The notes beneath the pieces are model-generated. The model saw only the letters and a list, made by a program, of their open reading frames with translations, made no database searches and had not been told where the DNA came from. This document shows positions 1 to 10,299 of a stretch of 64,000 nt of DNA, one piece after another. Position 1 is the stretch's first letter, and every line of letters begins with the position of its first letter. The stretch covers positions 2,143,393 through 2,207,392 of the forward strand of contig CM035809.1 in assembly GCA_020466095.1 (NCBI GenBank), read 5' to 3'. Made by a program: the position numbers and the translations under genes. Source of the DNA: Chlorops oryzae (Eukaryota; Arthropoda; Insecta; Diptera; Chloropidae).

Positions 1-123
1 AAGCATGTCGATGAAATAAATGCTCTTTATTTTTTCCTCTAAGTATTCGAAATTGTTCAAAGAATTCCGTTAAAAAAAATTAAATTTGTGGGTTATTTTT
101 AATTTTAAATTGCATTAAAAAGC

Positions 124-1211
124 TGTAACGTACCAACGCTTTCATGATTGTTAGCCTGACAAGGTACCGGTCGCAGTTTCAAATGTGCTAAGATCTATGT
201 AACTTGAAAATTAGTATGTAAATTTTTTATTCGGGCATGTGATTGGATTCCCTTTCCCCAAATTTTGGGGAAAGGGAATTTCGTTTCCTCCAATAATTTG
301 AAGAATGTATGGAAATTTTGAAAGAAATGACATTGTCAAAAACAAAAGAGCGGCTATAACGATAAAATTTTCGAATTAAAAAATTTCGAACATATTTAAA
401 TTCCCAAGTATTTATTTCAATTTCCCGGGAAATGAATTCCCGGGAATCCAATCACACACCTGATTTTTTATATTTGTTGGATAGAAGTCTTTGATATGCA
501 CAAACATCCAAACCATCAAAATTTCCCAAAGGGGGGTGCAAACCCGATATAGCCACCGTCGATCCAACCCTGTTTTGGACATACACAGTTTTAAAGGATA
601 AACGATCACGCCTAATTTTTTTACTTGATGAGCAGGAGGTAACCCTCATTTGATGAAACACCTGGGTGTTTCAAACAGATGCAAAAAGATAGTATTCCCG
701 GCACACAAAGTCTGCCGGGCATTAAAAGCTTCTATACTATTCAGAAGGTTAATTTTATAGATTTAGGTCAAATCTTTTGTAAAAATTTTTTTTACTTTGA
801 TATCTCTACGACAGTTCGATTTCAAAAATTTTTATGTAACATACCAACGTAACGTACCAACAGGCGTATAATATTTTTTTAAATTTATCAACACATATTT
901 CTTGGTTTTTTAATGAAAATCATCGAAAGTAACCTTTTTTACATAATTCATAAAAATTTTGTAAAACTACATTCAGTAGGAGAGCAAGTTTTCACAATAT
1001 CTGCCGCTCTCTCAAAACAGCTAGAAAAATTTGTAACGTACCAACGCCTTTTAATCAGCATTACCGGGATGCCCCATGGACTTTTTTCAAAATTAAATAT
1101 TGTATTTTCTAGAACTCATGCCTATCTTTATTTACTGGAAAAGCTCGACATCGTGTTAAAAAACTTAAGAAGTTATGTGCCCAAAATTAAAAAAAGTGTA
1201 ACGTACCAACA
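124..1211. repeat. Dispersed GTAACGTACCAAC motif, five copies
   Basis: The 13-base word GTAACGTACCAAC, or a one-base variant, occurs at about 124, 835, 849, 1032 and 1197, always on the same strand, with an otherwise unrelated AT-rich sequence between copies. I do not recognise it. It could be the remnant of a diverged long-period tandem repeat or a set of protein-binding sites. No coding region covers it; the open frame at 913-1266 contains two copies of the word and looks incidental. Confidence 0.5.
231..463. mobile_element. hAT-like MITE with TTTTTTAT target duplication
   Basis: The inverted ends match TCRGGYRTGTGATTGG at 231 and 463 and are flanked by the same 8-bp direct repeat TTTTTTAT at 223-230 and 464-471. 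The left part contains a further palindrome (TTCCCTTTCCCC and its complement, 249-281). At 233 bp it has no coding capacity. An 8-bp duplication is typical of the hAT superfamily; the assignment is inferred from that and from the ends only. Confidence 0.7.
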
Positions 1212-1807
1212 AATGGAATTGCCCATATGTGGCCCTTTAGGGTCAGTTATTTCATTATGTTACTGAAAAAGAGTATGTGTGTGGTACACCGACAAATTAT
1301 GTTAAATGTGTAGGCAGAGTGCATCAACATGTACTCGATTGATTGATCAGTCAGACTGAATGTTTATTTGGCGCTTAAGAATTGCAGAACTTATAAAAAA
1401 CTATATCGATTTTTATAAATATCGATGTTTTGCTTGCGATTAAAATCGGTAATCGATGTTGGTCTTCGATGATGATATCGATGTCAAACATCGATGTTTT
1501 TTTAAAATTGAGCATCCCTAATGCTTCCTATGTCGAAAGTCGACAGCCAGTCATTCAAAGAACCAATTTCATACGGCCAATTCCGACTTAAAATTAATAA
1601 GTAGACAAACTGCTGTAAAATTTGTAGACAAATTGTACAAACAATGATAACAACTATAAAATATAATTTAAATGATTGCACATATTTATATACAACTGCC
1701 GATATATGGTCAACCATATAGACCTATAGGTCTAAAGCTGCAATCAGTGATGGCATTGCAAAGCATAACATGGCATAGCATAGCATTAAGCTGACACGAG
1801 TAGTCAG
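1212..1807. other. Non-coding stretch with ATCGATG cluster
   Basis: No gene is visible. Between 1395 and 1505 there are five ATCGATG or TATCGAT words in about 100 bp, resembling the terminal regions of the hAT-like MITE at 8125-8721, so this may be a relic of that family. The flanks are plain AT-rich DNA with a few GCATAGCAT repeats near 1755-1785. Confidence 0.4.
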
Positions 1808-3111
1808 TAGGGTGATTGATTCGGTTAACCGATCGGTTAACCGCCCGGTTTTTTTCGCGCTTTGCAAGGCGGTTTTTTCTCAAAACTGATTTTTCGAATA
1901 TCGAATAAATCGGTTTTTTTAAGCGAATACCCGGTTTTTTCTCCAACAGATTATTTTAGCCTTCAGATAGTTTATTTCTTTCGAACGTCATACAAACTGC
2001 ATATAAAAATTGCCATGAAATTACCTCTATTGACGCCTTTTACACTAAGCAATTATATTTGTGAAACTCTTAGCGAATTCTCTTTTCGAGTTGCATTTGT
2101 GTCTACATTGAAAGTATATATGTATTATCATTAGCTTCCCTGCAGGAAGTACGAGCGGTTAAACTCTAGCGTTTTACTACTTCTAATTCCACCATACTGG
2201 TTCTTCTTTATACCTTTGCTTATGTCTTGTTCTGTAGAAAATAAACATTGCGCGTGAACTAAAAATCACACTTGTACACTCGAACTAACACTTTACTAGT
2301 GCTTTGGGAAGCAATTGGGTAAATTGGACATAGTAAAACAATAGTTCTTTTTGAAAGATTTTTCACTGTGGTTTTTAAAGGTAGAATTTTTTTTTTATTT
2401 CGGTGTATCAAAGCTTTTTGCAATAACAATGTCATGGCAATCCTTATTACTAACACGAAAAACAATTTTTCCATACAAAACAAATCAGAGATCTATACGA
2501 AACTCCACCCCGTCAAACGATAAGCCCACATTTTTTAGCTCAGTTCTATTTAACTAAACCTTAAACGTGAATTTCCAACACATTAGGGGTATTCACAAAG
2601 GCGTCGGAAAATAGGAAAGTCGGAAAATTGGAAAATTTTAACTGCTTAAAAAGCTGTGCAAGATACAAAAAAGCTTAAAATATTTTTTAAGAAGTCGGAA
2701 TTTTCCGACTTTCCAACGTTTTTTAACACGCCTTTGTCAATACCCCTATTGTATTTCTTCATATACAACAAAAATATTTTACGAACGATGATAATATTTT
2801 TAACTTATGGTATATCAAATGAAAATAATGGCTGTTTTTAATTTTTTTTTAACGCTGAATGTGCAATTTATTTTTTGTTTGGGTTTTTTTAAGTTGTAAG
2901 TTTTTTTTTCAAAATGGTCTTTTAAATAAAACAGTCACAAAACAAATAACACCTGTCCCGAAATTTTTTTTTAATTTGGATTTTTAACATAACACGGTTT
3001 AGCCGTTTTTAAGTTAAATTTTATTTGCTCAACCGGTTTTTTTAATATCCTTAAATAACGGGTTATTCGAAAACCGGTTAACAGGAAAATGTCGAATAAT
3101 CAATCACCCTA
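1808..3111. mobile_element. 1.3-kb hAT-like non-autonomous element
   Basis: Perfect 14-bp inverted ends TAGGGTGATTGATT at 1808 and 3111 are flanked by the 8-bp duplication GTAGTCAG (1800-1807 and 3112-3119). Subterminal GGTTAACCG repeats occur near both ends, a typical transposase-binding arrangement. There is no transposase ORF, so it is non-autonomous. A smaller MITE is nested at 2586-2746. Confidence 0.8.
2586..2746. mobile_element. Nested 161-bp MITE
   Basis: Inverted ends GGGGTATTCACAAAGGCG and GGGGTATTGACAAAGGCG face each other, flanked by TA on both sides. The internal arms also pair (GTCGGAAAAT.. with ATTTTCCGAC..), so the whole element can fold. It lies inside the larger hAT-like element and is therefore younger than it. 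The superfamily is uncertain: the TA flank fits Tc1/mariner, the ends resemble some Harbinger MITEs. Confidence 0.6.
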
Positions 3112-3275
3112 GTAGTCAGTGAAAACAGAAAAATACATAAACGGCAGTGCTGCCGTATGATAATATTGAGTCCATTTCGGGGAAAGGGGCAAAACGATTA
3201 ATTTCGGAACAGGCGTAATTACTCATGATTTTTCAACGCAGTGTTTTAGAAACGTCTGAAATTATTTTCAAAATA

Positions 3276-4323
3276 CAGTCAAAACCATTTATAACAGACT
3301 TAAAGGGACCGGAAAATCTGTCTGTTGTATACGATATCTGTTATAGAAATATATCGCATATAGAAGACAGTCTGCTATATACGATACATTTATGATATAT
3401 TATATATCAGACATTCTATTATTTACAGTAATGCCCGAGAAGCATTTTTGGTGGAAAAAAAAAAAACAGTAAGCAAAGGAATTAGTCAATTGTCTGTTAC
3501 CAACGATATATCGAGCCGTGGGGACTTCCAAACGTGTATTTTATAAGCGATATGCCTACTACAAGCGATGTCCGTTATATACGAATTCCTACACTGAGCG
3601 AACGTAACCATGATTTTTTTAAAAGGGCGCATTGTTATTCACAGTCCTTTTGATTTTCGAGCAGAACAAAAATTTCAAAAGAAAAATGGTTGAGTCAACA
3701 ACATTTTTGGTTGAATTGAAAGGAAATATGTTTAACTACATTTCTTTTCGTTCGGTATAATTCTCATTTGTTTTATAAAATAAGACATATAAGATATGTA
3801 TTCATTTTAGAACTTTTTAAGCATTGCGAAAGCAGTCACCAAAACGGAGTGACGAAATCGGATGAAGTCCATCCGATGGCTATTTTTTGGGTCATGTTCA
3901 GCAGAGTGCTCTATGGCCATTGGCTTTGAACGTTAATTAAATTTTTTTTGAAATTTCTTCTTGTATAGGTATTTTTTTTTTTGGAATTTTTTAAAAATTA
4001 TCTTGTCATTTCAACTATGTCCGTGGTTGGTTCAACAATTTAAATTTAAATCCATTTTTGAAAATTATCATTTCAATTCAACCTGAAATATGGTTGATTC
4101 AAAAGGAAAATTTTTTATTTTTTCAACAAGAAAAATTGTTAAAATTAAAAATATTCCTTGTTGAAGCCGTTTTGTATGTTTTTCCTTTTGATTTAACCAG
4201 TTTTCTGGTTGATTTTTTTCTCTGTGTATGTATTATTCCCATTACACTTGGAGGGACCAGAGGTTTTGTCTGTTGTATACGATAGTCTGTTAAAGCCAGA
4301 CCTGCTATAAACGATTTCCACTG
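3276..4323. mobile_element. pogo/Tigger-like element remnants
   Basis: TA-flanked inverted ends CAGTCAAAACCATTTATA (3276) and CAGTGGAAATCGTTTATA (complement of 4323) are of pogo type. A further end, CAGTGTAGGAATTCG on the minus strand near 3596, suggests a short copy at 3276-3596 and a second piece at about 4235-4323. The intervening 3600-4230 is AT-rich with weak inverted repeats. No transposase is encoded. Confidence 0.55.
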
Positions 4324-4325
4324 TA

Positions 4326-4598
4326 TTGTGTAAAAATATCAAGTAAATCGTACTAAAACTAACTAACTAACTAAAAAGATACAGGGTTTCAAAGCGAGTG
4401 GCCCACTTGCATGTGTTCGAGAAAAAAAAACTTTAAATCGATTTTGAGCAAGTGGACTTTTTTGATGTCGGTGAACACGATGATGCAAAATCTACTTAAC
4501 CAATCGTTTAAAAATGCTTCGGCGTTATCTCGGGAAACAAATTTCCTTTTAAAAACATGTTTCCGTTTTTTTCACATGATCCGGTAACCTTCAATCAT
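4326..4598. other. Non-coding, no recognisable feature
   Basis: AT-rich sequence between the pogo-like remnant and the left end of the large duplicated unit. I see no ORF, repeat or element boundary in it. Confidence 0.5.
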
Positions 4599-5031
4599 GT
4601 TCACCGCAAAACAACTTTTTTTCTAGGGGCCTCCGGAGAATCGCTGCCACGGATTTGTTTATCAATAATTTCACTTTTTTTTTTTTTAAATATACTTTAG
4701 AAGTCAAGCTATAGCATGTACAAAAACAAATATTTGGTTTTTGGTTCTTGAAATGTTGTACATTCAGAAGAAAAAACGTTCCAAAATTTTTTTAAACTAT
4801 ACCATCCCCTTAAATATTGGATACAATTCTAATTTAGTTTATTTTTGCTCCCATATATAAAGTGTAAATTTGGAAATTATAAAAGTTTTTAAATAATGGT
4901 TATTAGTCTATGATTTTTTGCAATTATTTGCTCAATAACTTGAGTACGTTATTCAGAATAATTTTTATATATTTTTCCCAATTATTAAGACCAAAAGAAA
5001 GCTTTAAATTATAGAAAATATTTTTGTCGCG

Positions 5032-5814
5032 CTACAAAAAAATTTCAGACCACTGTGCCCCGCACCGCAGGAAAAAGTCCTCGTACTCGGTATGCTCTAT
5101 TAACTGGATAACTAGGCTAGTCCAGTGGTCCTGCTGTTGGTCTGCTTTTAATCTTTCTTTCAAGGTGGTCTTTACTAATAATTGATATATTCTGTTTAAA
5201 ATTGTGACTTCTTTTGGTCTCGGCTGACGACGGTACTCCAGACTATAGTCGAATTCCTGCAAGAAGCTTTTCCATCTTTCTACACAGGGTTGTTTATCTG
5301 CCTTACTCATGGCATTTGAAAAAGCTCCACGATTAGCTACGATTCGTACTTTTGTGTCCCGCAAGCGGTTTTGCCACTTCTTCAACGCGGAAATGGCGGC
5401 CAGGACTTCCAATTCACATTGGGAATACCGAGATTCTGAATCTGTTGTTCTTCTACTCATAGATTCAATAGGAAACCACGAAAAATGGGGGGGAATCTTT
5501 TGGAGAAGGGTAACGCTATAGGTATGTTGATTTGCAAACGTCAGGATTTTCTTCAGGGTGTCCGGATTGAATAATGTCAAAACCGGGGCATTCATTAGGA
5601 ATCCTTTAATTTGTTTAAATGCTAGCTCGCATTCGATATTGATAGAGAAATTTGAATCTTTCCGGAGTAGGTCTGATGTGGCTTTACCACCATTGCATAC
5701 TCCGGAACGAACCTTCTTAGGTGCGATGTTAATCCCAGGAATTTCTTTACTGAATCTTGATCGCGTGGGAATGGTGATCTTCGTATCCTTCTCAGAAATT
5801 TTTATACCCGACAC
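5032..5814 (-). pseudogene. Ty3/gypsy-like RT C-terminus and RNase H remnant (U1)
   Basis: The frame contains LLRKDSNF followed by ECELAFKQIKGFLMNAPVL, the usual opening of the reverse transcriptase-linked RNase H of Ty3/gypsy retrotransposons, then ESRYSQCELEVLAAISALKK (normally YSxTEREALAVV) and FDYSLEYRR. The catalytic TDAS-type motif is replaced by FANQHTYSV, so the enzyme is dead. The upstream part is out of frame: the adjacent frame reads SVKKFLGLTSHLRRFVPEYA, the standard connection segment. A 2-bp difference from the U3 copy near 5678 moves the break. No integrase follows toward 4599. This is the 3' end of the pol remnant continued at 6690-8122. Confidence 0.8.
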
Positions 5815-6672
5815 ACTCTGTGTAAAGGGTATATTGCGTTTGTGTGGTTGTGTGTAATACCCAGAACCAGTTGAGATAGACTATACAAAATATATATAGA
5901 AATGATCAGCGTCGCCAGGAGATTCGATTTAGCCATGTCCGTCTGTCTGTCTGTCCGTCTGTCCGTATGTTTGTATACAGTTTTCTTATCGAAGGAGTTG
6001 AGTTATCTTGATGAAATTTGATATGCATACTCACAAGCACATGAGTAAGAACAAGTTCGAGTATGGACCCGATCGGACAATTTTTAGGGGTACCTCCAGT
6101 ACTAGGGTCTGTTACGAAAATCACAAAAACTGCTCTTAAATCGAAGTTTTTCAAGATATTTTGATGAAATTTGATAGTTGAACATATTTGAAGTCAAGTT
6201 ACTCAATTTCAAAATATTGGAAAAATGGGCGTGGCCGAAGGGCGTTTTTCGAAAATTGCCTCCTACACCCGAAATTCAAATGGGACGTGAACGAAACTTG
6301 GCAGTTATGCTTCCTTTGTAGCCATAAACATCCTTTCAAAAAATTTCCTTATTCGGTCCATTATTAAGAGTACCTCCAGTACTAGGCTCTGCCACAAAAA
6401 TCTCAAAACTGCCCCAAAATCGGATTTTTTTGAGATATTCCACTGAAACTTAGAACTTGACCGTATATTAAGGCCTCCGATTAGAAAACAAAATAATTGG
6501 AAAAGTGGGCGTGGTAAAAGGGTGGTTTTCATTGGAAATTAAGAAATTTAACAAAAGTCGGTATATGGGGCCCCTAATGGCCAATCACCTCTTGATATTA
6601 CAAATTATTTGAACACGTGTGTCTGTGTCGGGTATTTTATTGTCAGGCTCGCCTGACTATAACACCCTTACT
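5800..6672 (+). mobile_element. mini-me/DINE-1-like element nested in pol (U1)
   Basis: Contains GATCAGCGTCGCCAGGAG followed by TTTAGCCATGTCCGTCTGTC and a short GTCY microsatellite near 5940, the hallmark of the Helitron-related mini-me/DINE-1 family of flies. The right end is CTATAACACCCTTACTTG with a short T run. Retroelement pol sequence lies on both sides (GYQIEGVTIRP on the minus strand to the right, ISEKD to the left), so the insertion split the pol frame. Exact termini are approximate. Confidence 0.75.
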
Positions 6673-6689
6673 TGTTTTTTAGCTGGTCT

Positions 6690-7340
6690 TATTGTTACCC
6701 CTCTATTTGATACCCCCTGAAAAGGAACTCGCTCGACATGCACTTGCTATGATTCCAATTTATTTCTAGTCCCCCTTCTTTTACCGCATTTAATACTTTG
6801 GTTAAGTTCTGTATCCCTTCCAACTCTGAGTTGGCCGAGACGACTATTTAGCTAAACCAAAGGGTACGTAATTGAATTCATATTGTCCATGTTCTCTTAC
6901 AAATGATGTAAAATGTTTGGAGCCTTCTGCAATTGGTATACGTAAAGAACTTGCTCTTACCACTAACGTGGTGTAAAATTTCGCTTCTTGCAGTCTTATC
7001 AGTACATCGTCGAGGGATAAAACCGGCGGGTTCTCCGGAAGAATTCTTTGATTTAACTTGTGGTATTTTGACCCTGAAAGATTCTTTTCTGTTTTTTCCT
7101 GATACTTTATAGATTGCCGATGAGTATTCAGATGTGCTGAGTCGAATTGTCCAATCGGTTAACCACTCATTCATCTGGATATTGACTATTTCTCGATCGC
7201 ATGCGGGCAGCTTGGCTGGGAGATACGAAAATGGAATGTTGTCGATTAATCGCAATCCCAACTTTACTGGCGAATTTAAATTTCTGATCGAACGATAGTT
7301 CCTGACTAATATTTCTATTTCTTCTCGAGTGTTATGATCT
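6690..7340 (-). pseudogene. Ty3/gypsy-like reverse transcriptase remnant (U1)
   Basis: The best frame (6878-7261) starts near GLRLIDNIPFSYLPAKLP and continues with QMNEWLTDWTIRLSTSEYSS, the normal N-terminal region of a gypsy-type RT. A one-base insertion (TATTTTGACC against TATTTGACC in the second copy) shifts the frame; the alternative frame carries PPVLSLDDVLIRLQEAKF and YEFNYVPFGLAK. The first catalytic Asp region, normally FSKLDLKSGY, is degenerate, and the YVDD box is missing because sequence is deleted between VPFGLAK and the GLEINWNHSKC segment near 6760. Inactive. Confidence 0.8.
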
Positions 7341-7414
7341 AAATGCGCTAAATCGAGTTACTATTCGGCGAACCTATGACATTGAAGTTTAAGAATTCTT
7401 CTTCGAAAACTGAT

Positions 7415-8122
7415 CTAATGGGTGTGGAATAACCGGAGGTCGTGAGTGATAACGCGAAGGTTGTGGGTGAAGCGTCTTATGTCTTCCCGGAGAAATGTGG
7501 CTCCCTCTTCGGAAACCAAGATGTCTAAATACTTAAGGATGTCATTGCCGATTGTGATTTGGAACAGAGCATCCGCTTCATGCATGATGTGCATCTTCAG
7601 TACAAGTGGCAAGTTATCGATTTTTATCCTAACGCTAACTGTCTCTTCCGTCTTCGTTTGACCTCCCCCCACAACGTAAACGAGGGTACCTTTTCCCTTG
7701 AAATCTCTTTCACCAAAAAGCTCAAAATACTTGAAAGTTGATATTGTACTTAAGTCACTGCCTGTGTCCAAGAATGCTGTCATAGCATGTTGCTCTCCTT
7801 TCGAGTCGTAAATCATTATTTCTTTAAAAATTCGACGTCGGTCTAGGTTGTTTTCTTTTTCCATGGGGTAAGGGGGTTTCTCGTAAACTGCTTTAGTGGG
7901 ATTTTCGCCTGTACTTTTCTTTTCTATAATGTTTTCCTTTGGTTGATGCCAAATGTTCTTGCAGACGTCACAGCAGCCCCTCGTTAGTGTAAAGAGGCTA
8001 GGATGGTTTTTATTTTCCCTTTTCAATTTTCCTATATGAAACAACAAGCGGCGTTGCAGCTCTGCCCGCTCGCCTCTGGGAACTAAACCGAACTTCCTAC
8101 AAGTCTTTCGTAGCTCCTCCAA
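7415..8122 (-). pseudogene. SAP-domain plus aspartic-protease ORF of the retroelement (U1, broken)
   Basis: From the N-terminus: a SAP-type DNA/RNA-binding segment (LEELRKTCRKFGLVP then RAELQRRLL), a short CCDVCKNIWH cysteine cluster, a charged linker, and a retropepsin-like domain with the active-site signature AFLDTGSDLS and flap region VVGGGQ, ending near ITIGNDILKYLDILV. Aspartic protease in this position upstream of RT fits a Ty3/gypsy pol. In this copy the first codons are separated by the MITE at 8125-8721 and the start region near 8755 has a 2-bp deletion creating a stop, so the copy at 16443-17117 is the better one. A SAP domain ahead of the protease is not a layout I can name. Confidence 0.75.
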
Positions 8123-8124
8123 GG

Positions 8125-8721
8125 TAGAGCTGTCATACTATCGATAGTCGGCCCATCGATAGTTTCGATAGTGATAGTCCAAACTATCGATATATCGTCG
8201 ATAGTATCGCATGACTCGGAGTTAAAATTTGAATTGAAATTTTTTCACTAGTTGTTTATTTTTAGACAATTTAATAATGACAAAAGTTGCATACGTTTTT
8301 TAGATTTTATAGCTTTTAACGTATTACCGTATTTTTTTTGGTAAACAGTTTTTATATAATTAAAAACAAACAAGTAAACAAAAATCACAAGGTAATTAAT
8401 TTACCAGCCATTGATTTTTGTTTAAAAAACAAATAACATGTCGACGTTTTTTGGGTTCAAAGGACGTCCTTCTGTCCGAAAATAAGAATTTTCGATGTTA
8501 CTGACATTCTTTCAAATTCCGTTGAAGTGGTCAGAATTTCTCATAAATCTAAAATTCTACTTATCGCAAGTACTCGCGTCTTTTTAGCTAAAGATGAGCA
8601 ACTTTGTCTGTTAGTGATGCTTATCTAATAACTATCGATGGGCGAATAAAATCCATCGATGGTTATTAAAAATAGAATCTTTCGATAGTATCGATAGTAC
8701 CATCGTTAGTTTGCAGCTCTA
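8125..8721. mobile_element. 597-bp hAT-like MITE with TATCGATA-rich ends
   Basis: Inverted ends TAGAGCTG and CAGCTCTA are flanked by the 8-bp duplication CTCCAAGG (8117-8124 and 8722-8729). The second copy of the unit has the uninterrupted site (one CTCCAAGG followed by TTAAATTTC, near 17090), so this is an occupied/empty site pair. Both ends are packed with ATCGATAG words. There is no transposase ORF. It interrupts the SAP-protease frame. Confidence 0.9.
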
Positions 8722-8869
8722 CTCCAAGGTTAAATTTCTAAGTGCTATATCTCCATTTTGGGAACCTAGGCTTAATGATCATGCGAACATTTAAATGAGA
8801 GCGCAGATTCGATGTCGATTCGTTGAGATTTTTCGACGGTGTGATCCGTCCCGATTGTCAAGACGTATT

Positions 8870-9130
8870 CCTTGAATAAAACAGAACTAAAAATAAATAA
8901 ACGATGTCGCTCCTTTTCTACTCGCTTAGAAAAATCGTCAGAGCTATGAATATTCCGCGGGAATTTTGCCCTAGAAAAGGTTCAATTGTCTAAGTTTCAA
9001 TAAAAAATAGAATGTCATGTCATGTTTAAAAATATTCAAATGTCTTGCCGTCGCGTGTGCTTATAGAAGTCAAATTTTTATTCAAATCCTCACGAGTTTC
9101 ATTCAGAAGAGTGTCTTTTTGACAAATCTT
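8870..9130. repeat. LTR-like direct repeat, proximal copy (U1)
   Basis: This stretch and 11160-11570 share, in the same order, a CCTTTTCT..CGCTT segment, TATGAATATTCCGCGGGAA, an AAAATAGAATGTCATGT block and TTATTCAAATCCT. In the distal copy a tRNA-derived SINE separates the blocks. The pair flanks the unknown ORF and 60-bp array, and the proximal copy sits just upstream (minus strand) of the SAP-protease start, so it may be a decayed LTR. No clear primer-binding site was found. Confidence 0.4.
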
Positions 9131-9837
9131 CAAACCAAAAATTGGAAGACAAAATGCAACTGGATGCAATAAGCATGCAAAAAATGATTGACATAAACTA
9201 TCGTTTAAAATTTCGATTTCCGAAAGTTCGTATTTTTATGCTGAAAAAAGGGGATATTAGAACAATAAAATCTATCTGTCATTAAAATTTAAATTTCTGC
9301 ACGAAAATGAAATTGGTATTTAATTATTATGGTTATTAGTGCTTTTATTAGGTGATTTATTAAAAACCTCCAAGGTGAAAAATCGATCACAATGCCTTTA
9401 CGTTTCGGTCAGAATATCGAAAACAGTTCGGGTCTGATTGCGAATTTACACTTTAAAAACATTTTATCGATAATCCATACGTTATGATAATTTTGAAATT
9501 GCTTTGTTATGGTGAAGTTAATTTGATCTTTTTTTACTGTTTAGTCAAATTTTTTCAATAAAATCCATCTAAAAGCGTTTTTATAAAAAATATGTATTGC
9601 AAAAATTTAAATATGGATTTCAAGAATCGAATGAATAAAATGTAATTGCTGCAAAATTTCGAAAATGATTTGGCACTTATCATGTTATTATCAAAATGGT
9701 TGCAGATGGAAATTTTATTGAATGACGATTGTTGTTAATTTTTTCAGATTGTTGCAGTAAATCAATTTTGGAATGCCTCATTAAATGATGCTTCCATCCA
9801 TGCACAGCGAATGATATATGGATATGGATTTGGAATT

Positions 9838-10227
9838 TCATTGTGGAATCCATTGAAATCGATAACATGAATTTTTTTCCCCAATAATGCAAAAATAAGA
9901 AACCGCTATTTCTTCAATTTCCATCATATTTAATGTAGAGCCATCCAAGCACACGCGAATGATATTGAACTTTGCGTTCAGTGCTGTAGCCAACGACGGT
10001 ATAATGAAATTTTGTTTCAACATAAAAAAGTAAATATTGGAAGTGGCAACGTCAATGTTTATCAGAAACTTCTCTTTTGTTGTTAAATTTTGAACAACAG
10101 CTATGTTGAACATAATACGTTTGCCAAATTGATCAATGAGCAGGACGTAGTTGTGAAACTGCCTGTTAAACATTTTTCGTTTTGTCGACATGTACTCAAT
10201 GATATCGCAACGTGCTTCATTTAACAA
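9838..10227 (-). CDS. Unknown ORF, copy 1
   Basis: About 129 codons, possibly extended at the N-terminus because the frame stays open to about 10345 (includes FPAGDNFTKQILNRKN). Visible features are a middle block with VLLIDQFGKRIMFNIAVVQN and a C-terminal IIRVCLDGSTLNMMEIEEI. The segment IIRVC(L/M)DGS recurs about 120 bases further on, a short internal duplication. I cannot assign a family. The second copy at 17832-18284 reads further, so the 3' end here is altered by a 1-bp difference near 9870. Possibly a decayed transposon or retroelement protein. Confidence 0.35.
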   Translation of the reverse strand: MLNEARCDIIEYMSTKRKMFNRQFHNYVLLIDQFGKRIMFNIAVVQNLTTKEKFLINIDVATSNIYFFMLKQNFIIPSLATALNAKFNIIRVCLDGSTLNMMEIEEIAVSYFCIIGEKNSCYRFQWIPQ

Positions 10228-10299
10228 ATCATTGAATTCTTGGGATTTGAATTGTTCGTACCGAGTGTTTTTCTCCTTCCAATTTATATTACAATTTTT

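Noticed and set aside
5032..8122. Active retrotransposon
   Set aside because: RT and RNase H lack catalytic residues, the frame is broken repeatedly, a mini-me element is nested in pol, and no integrase or clear LTR pair was found.
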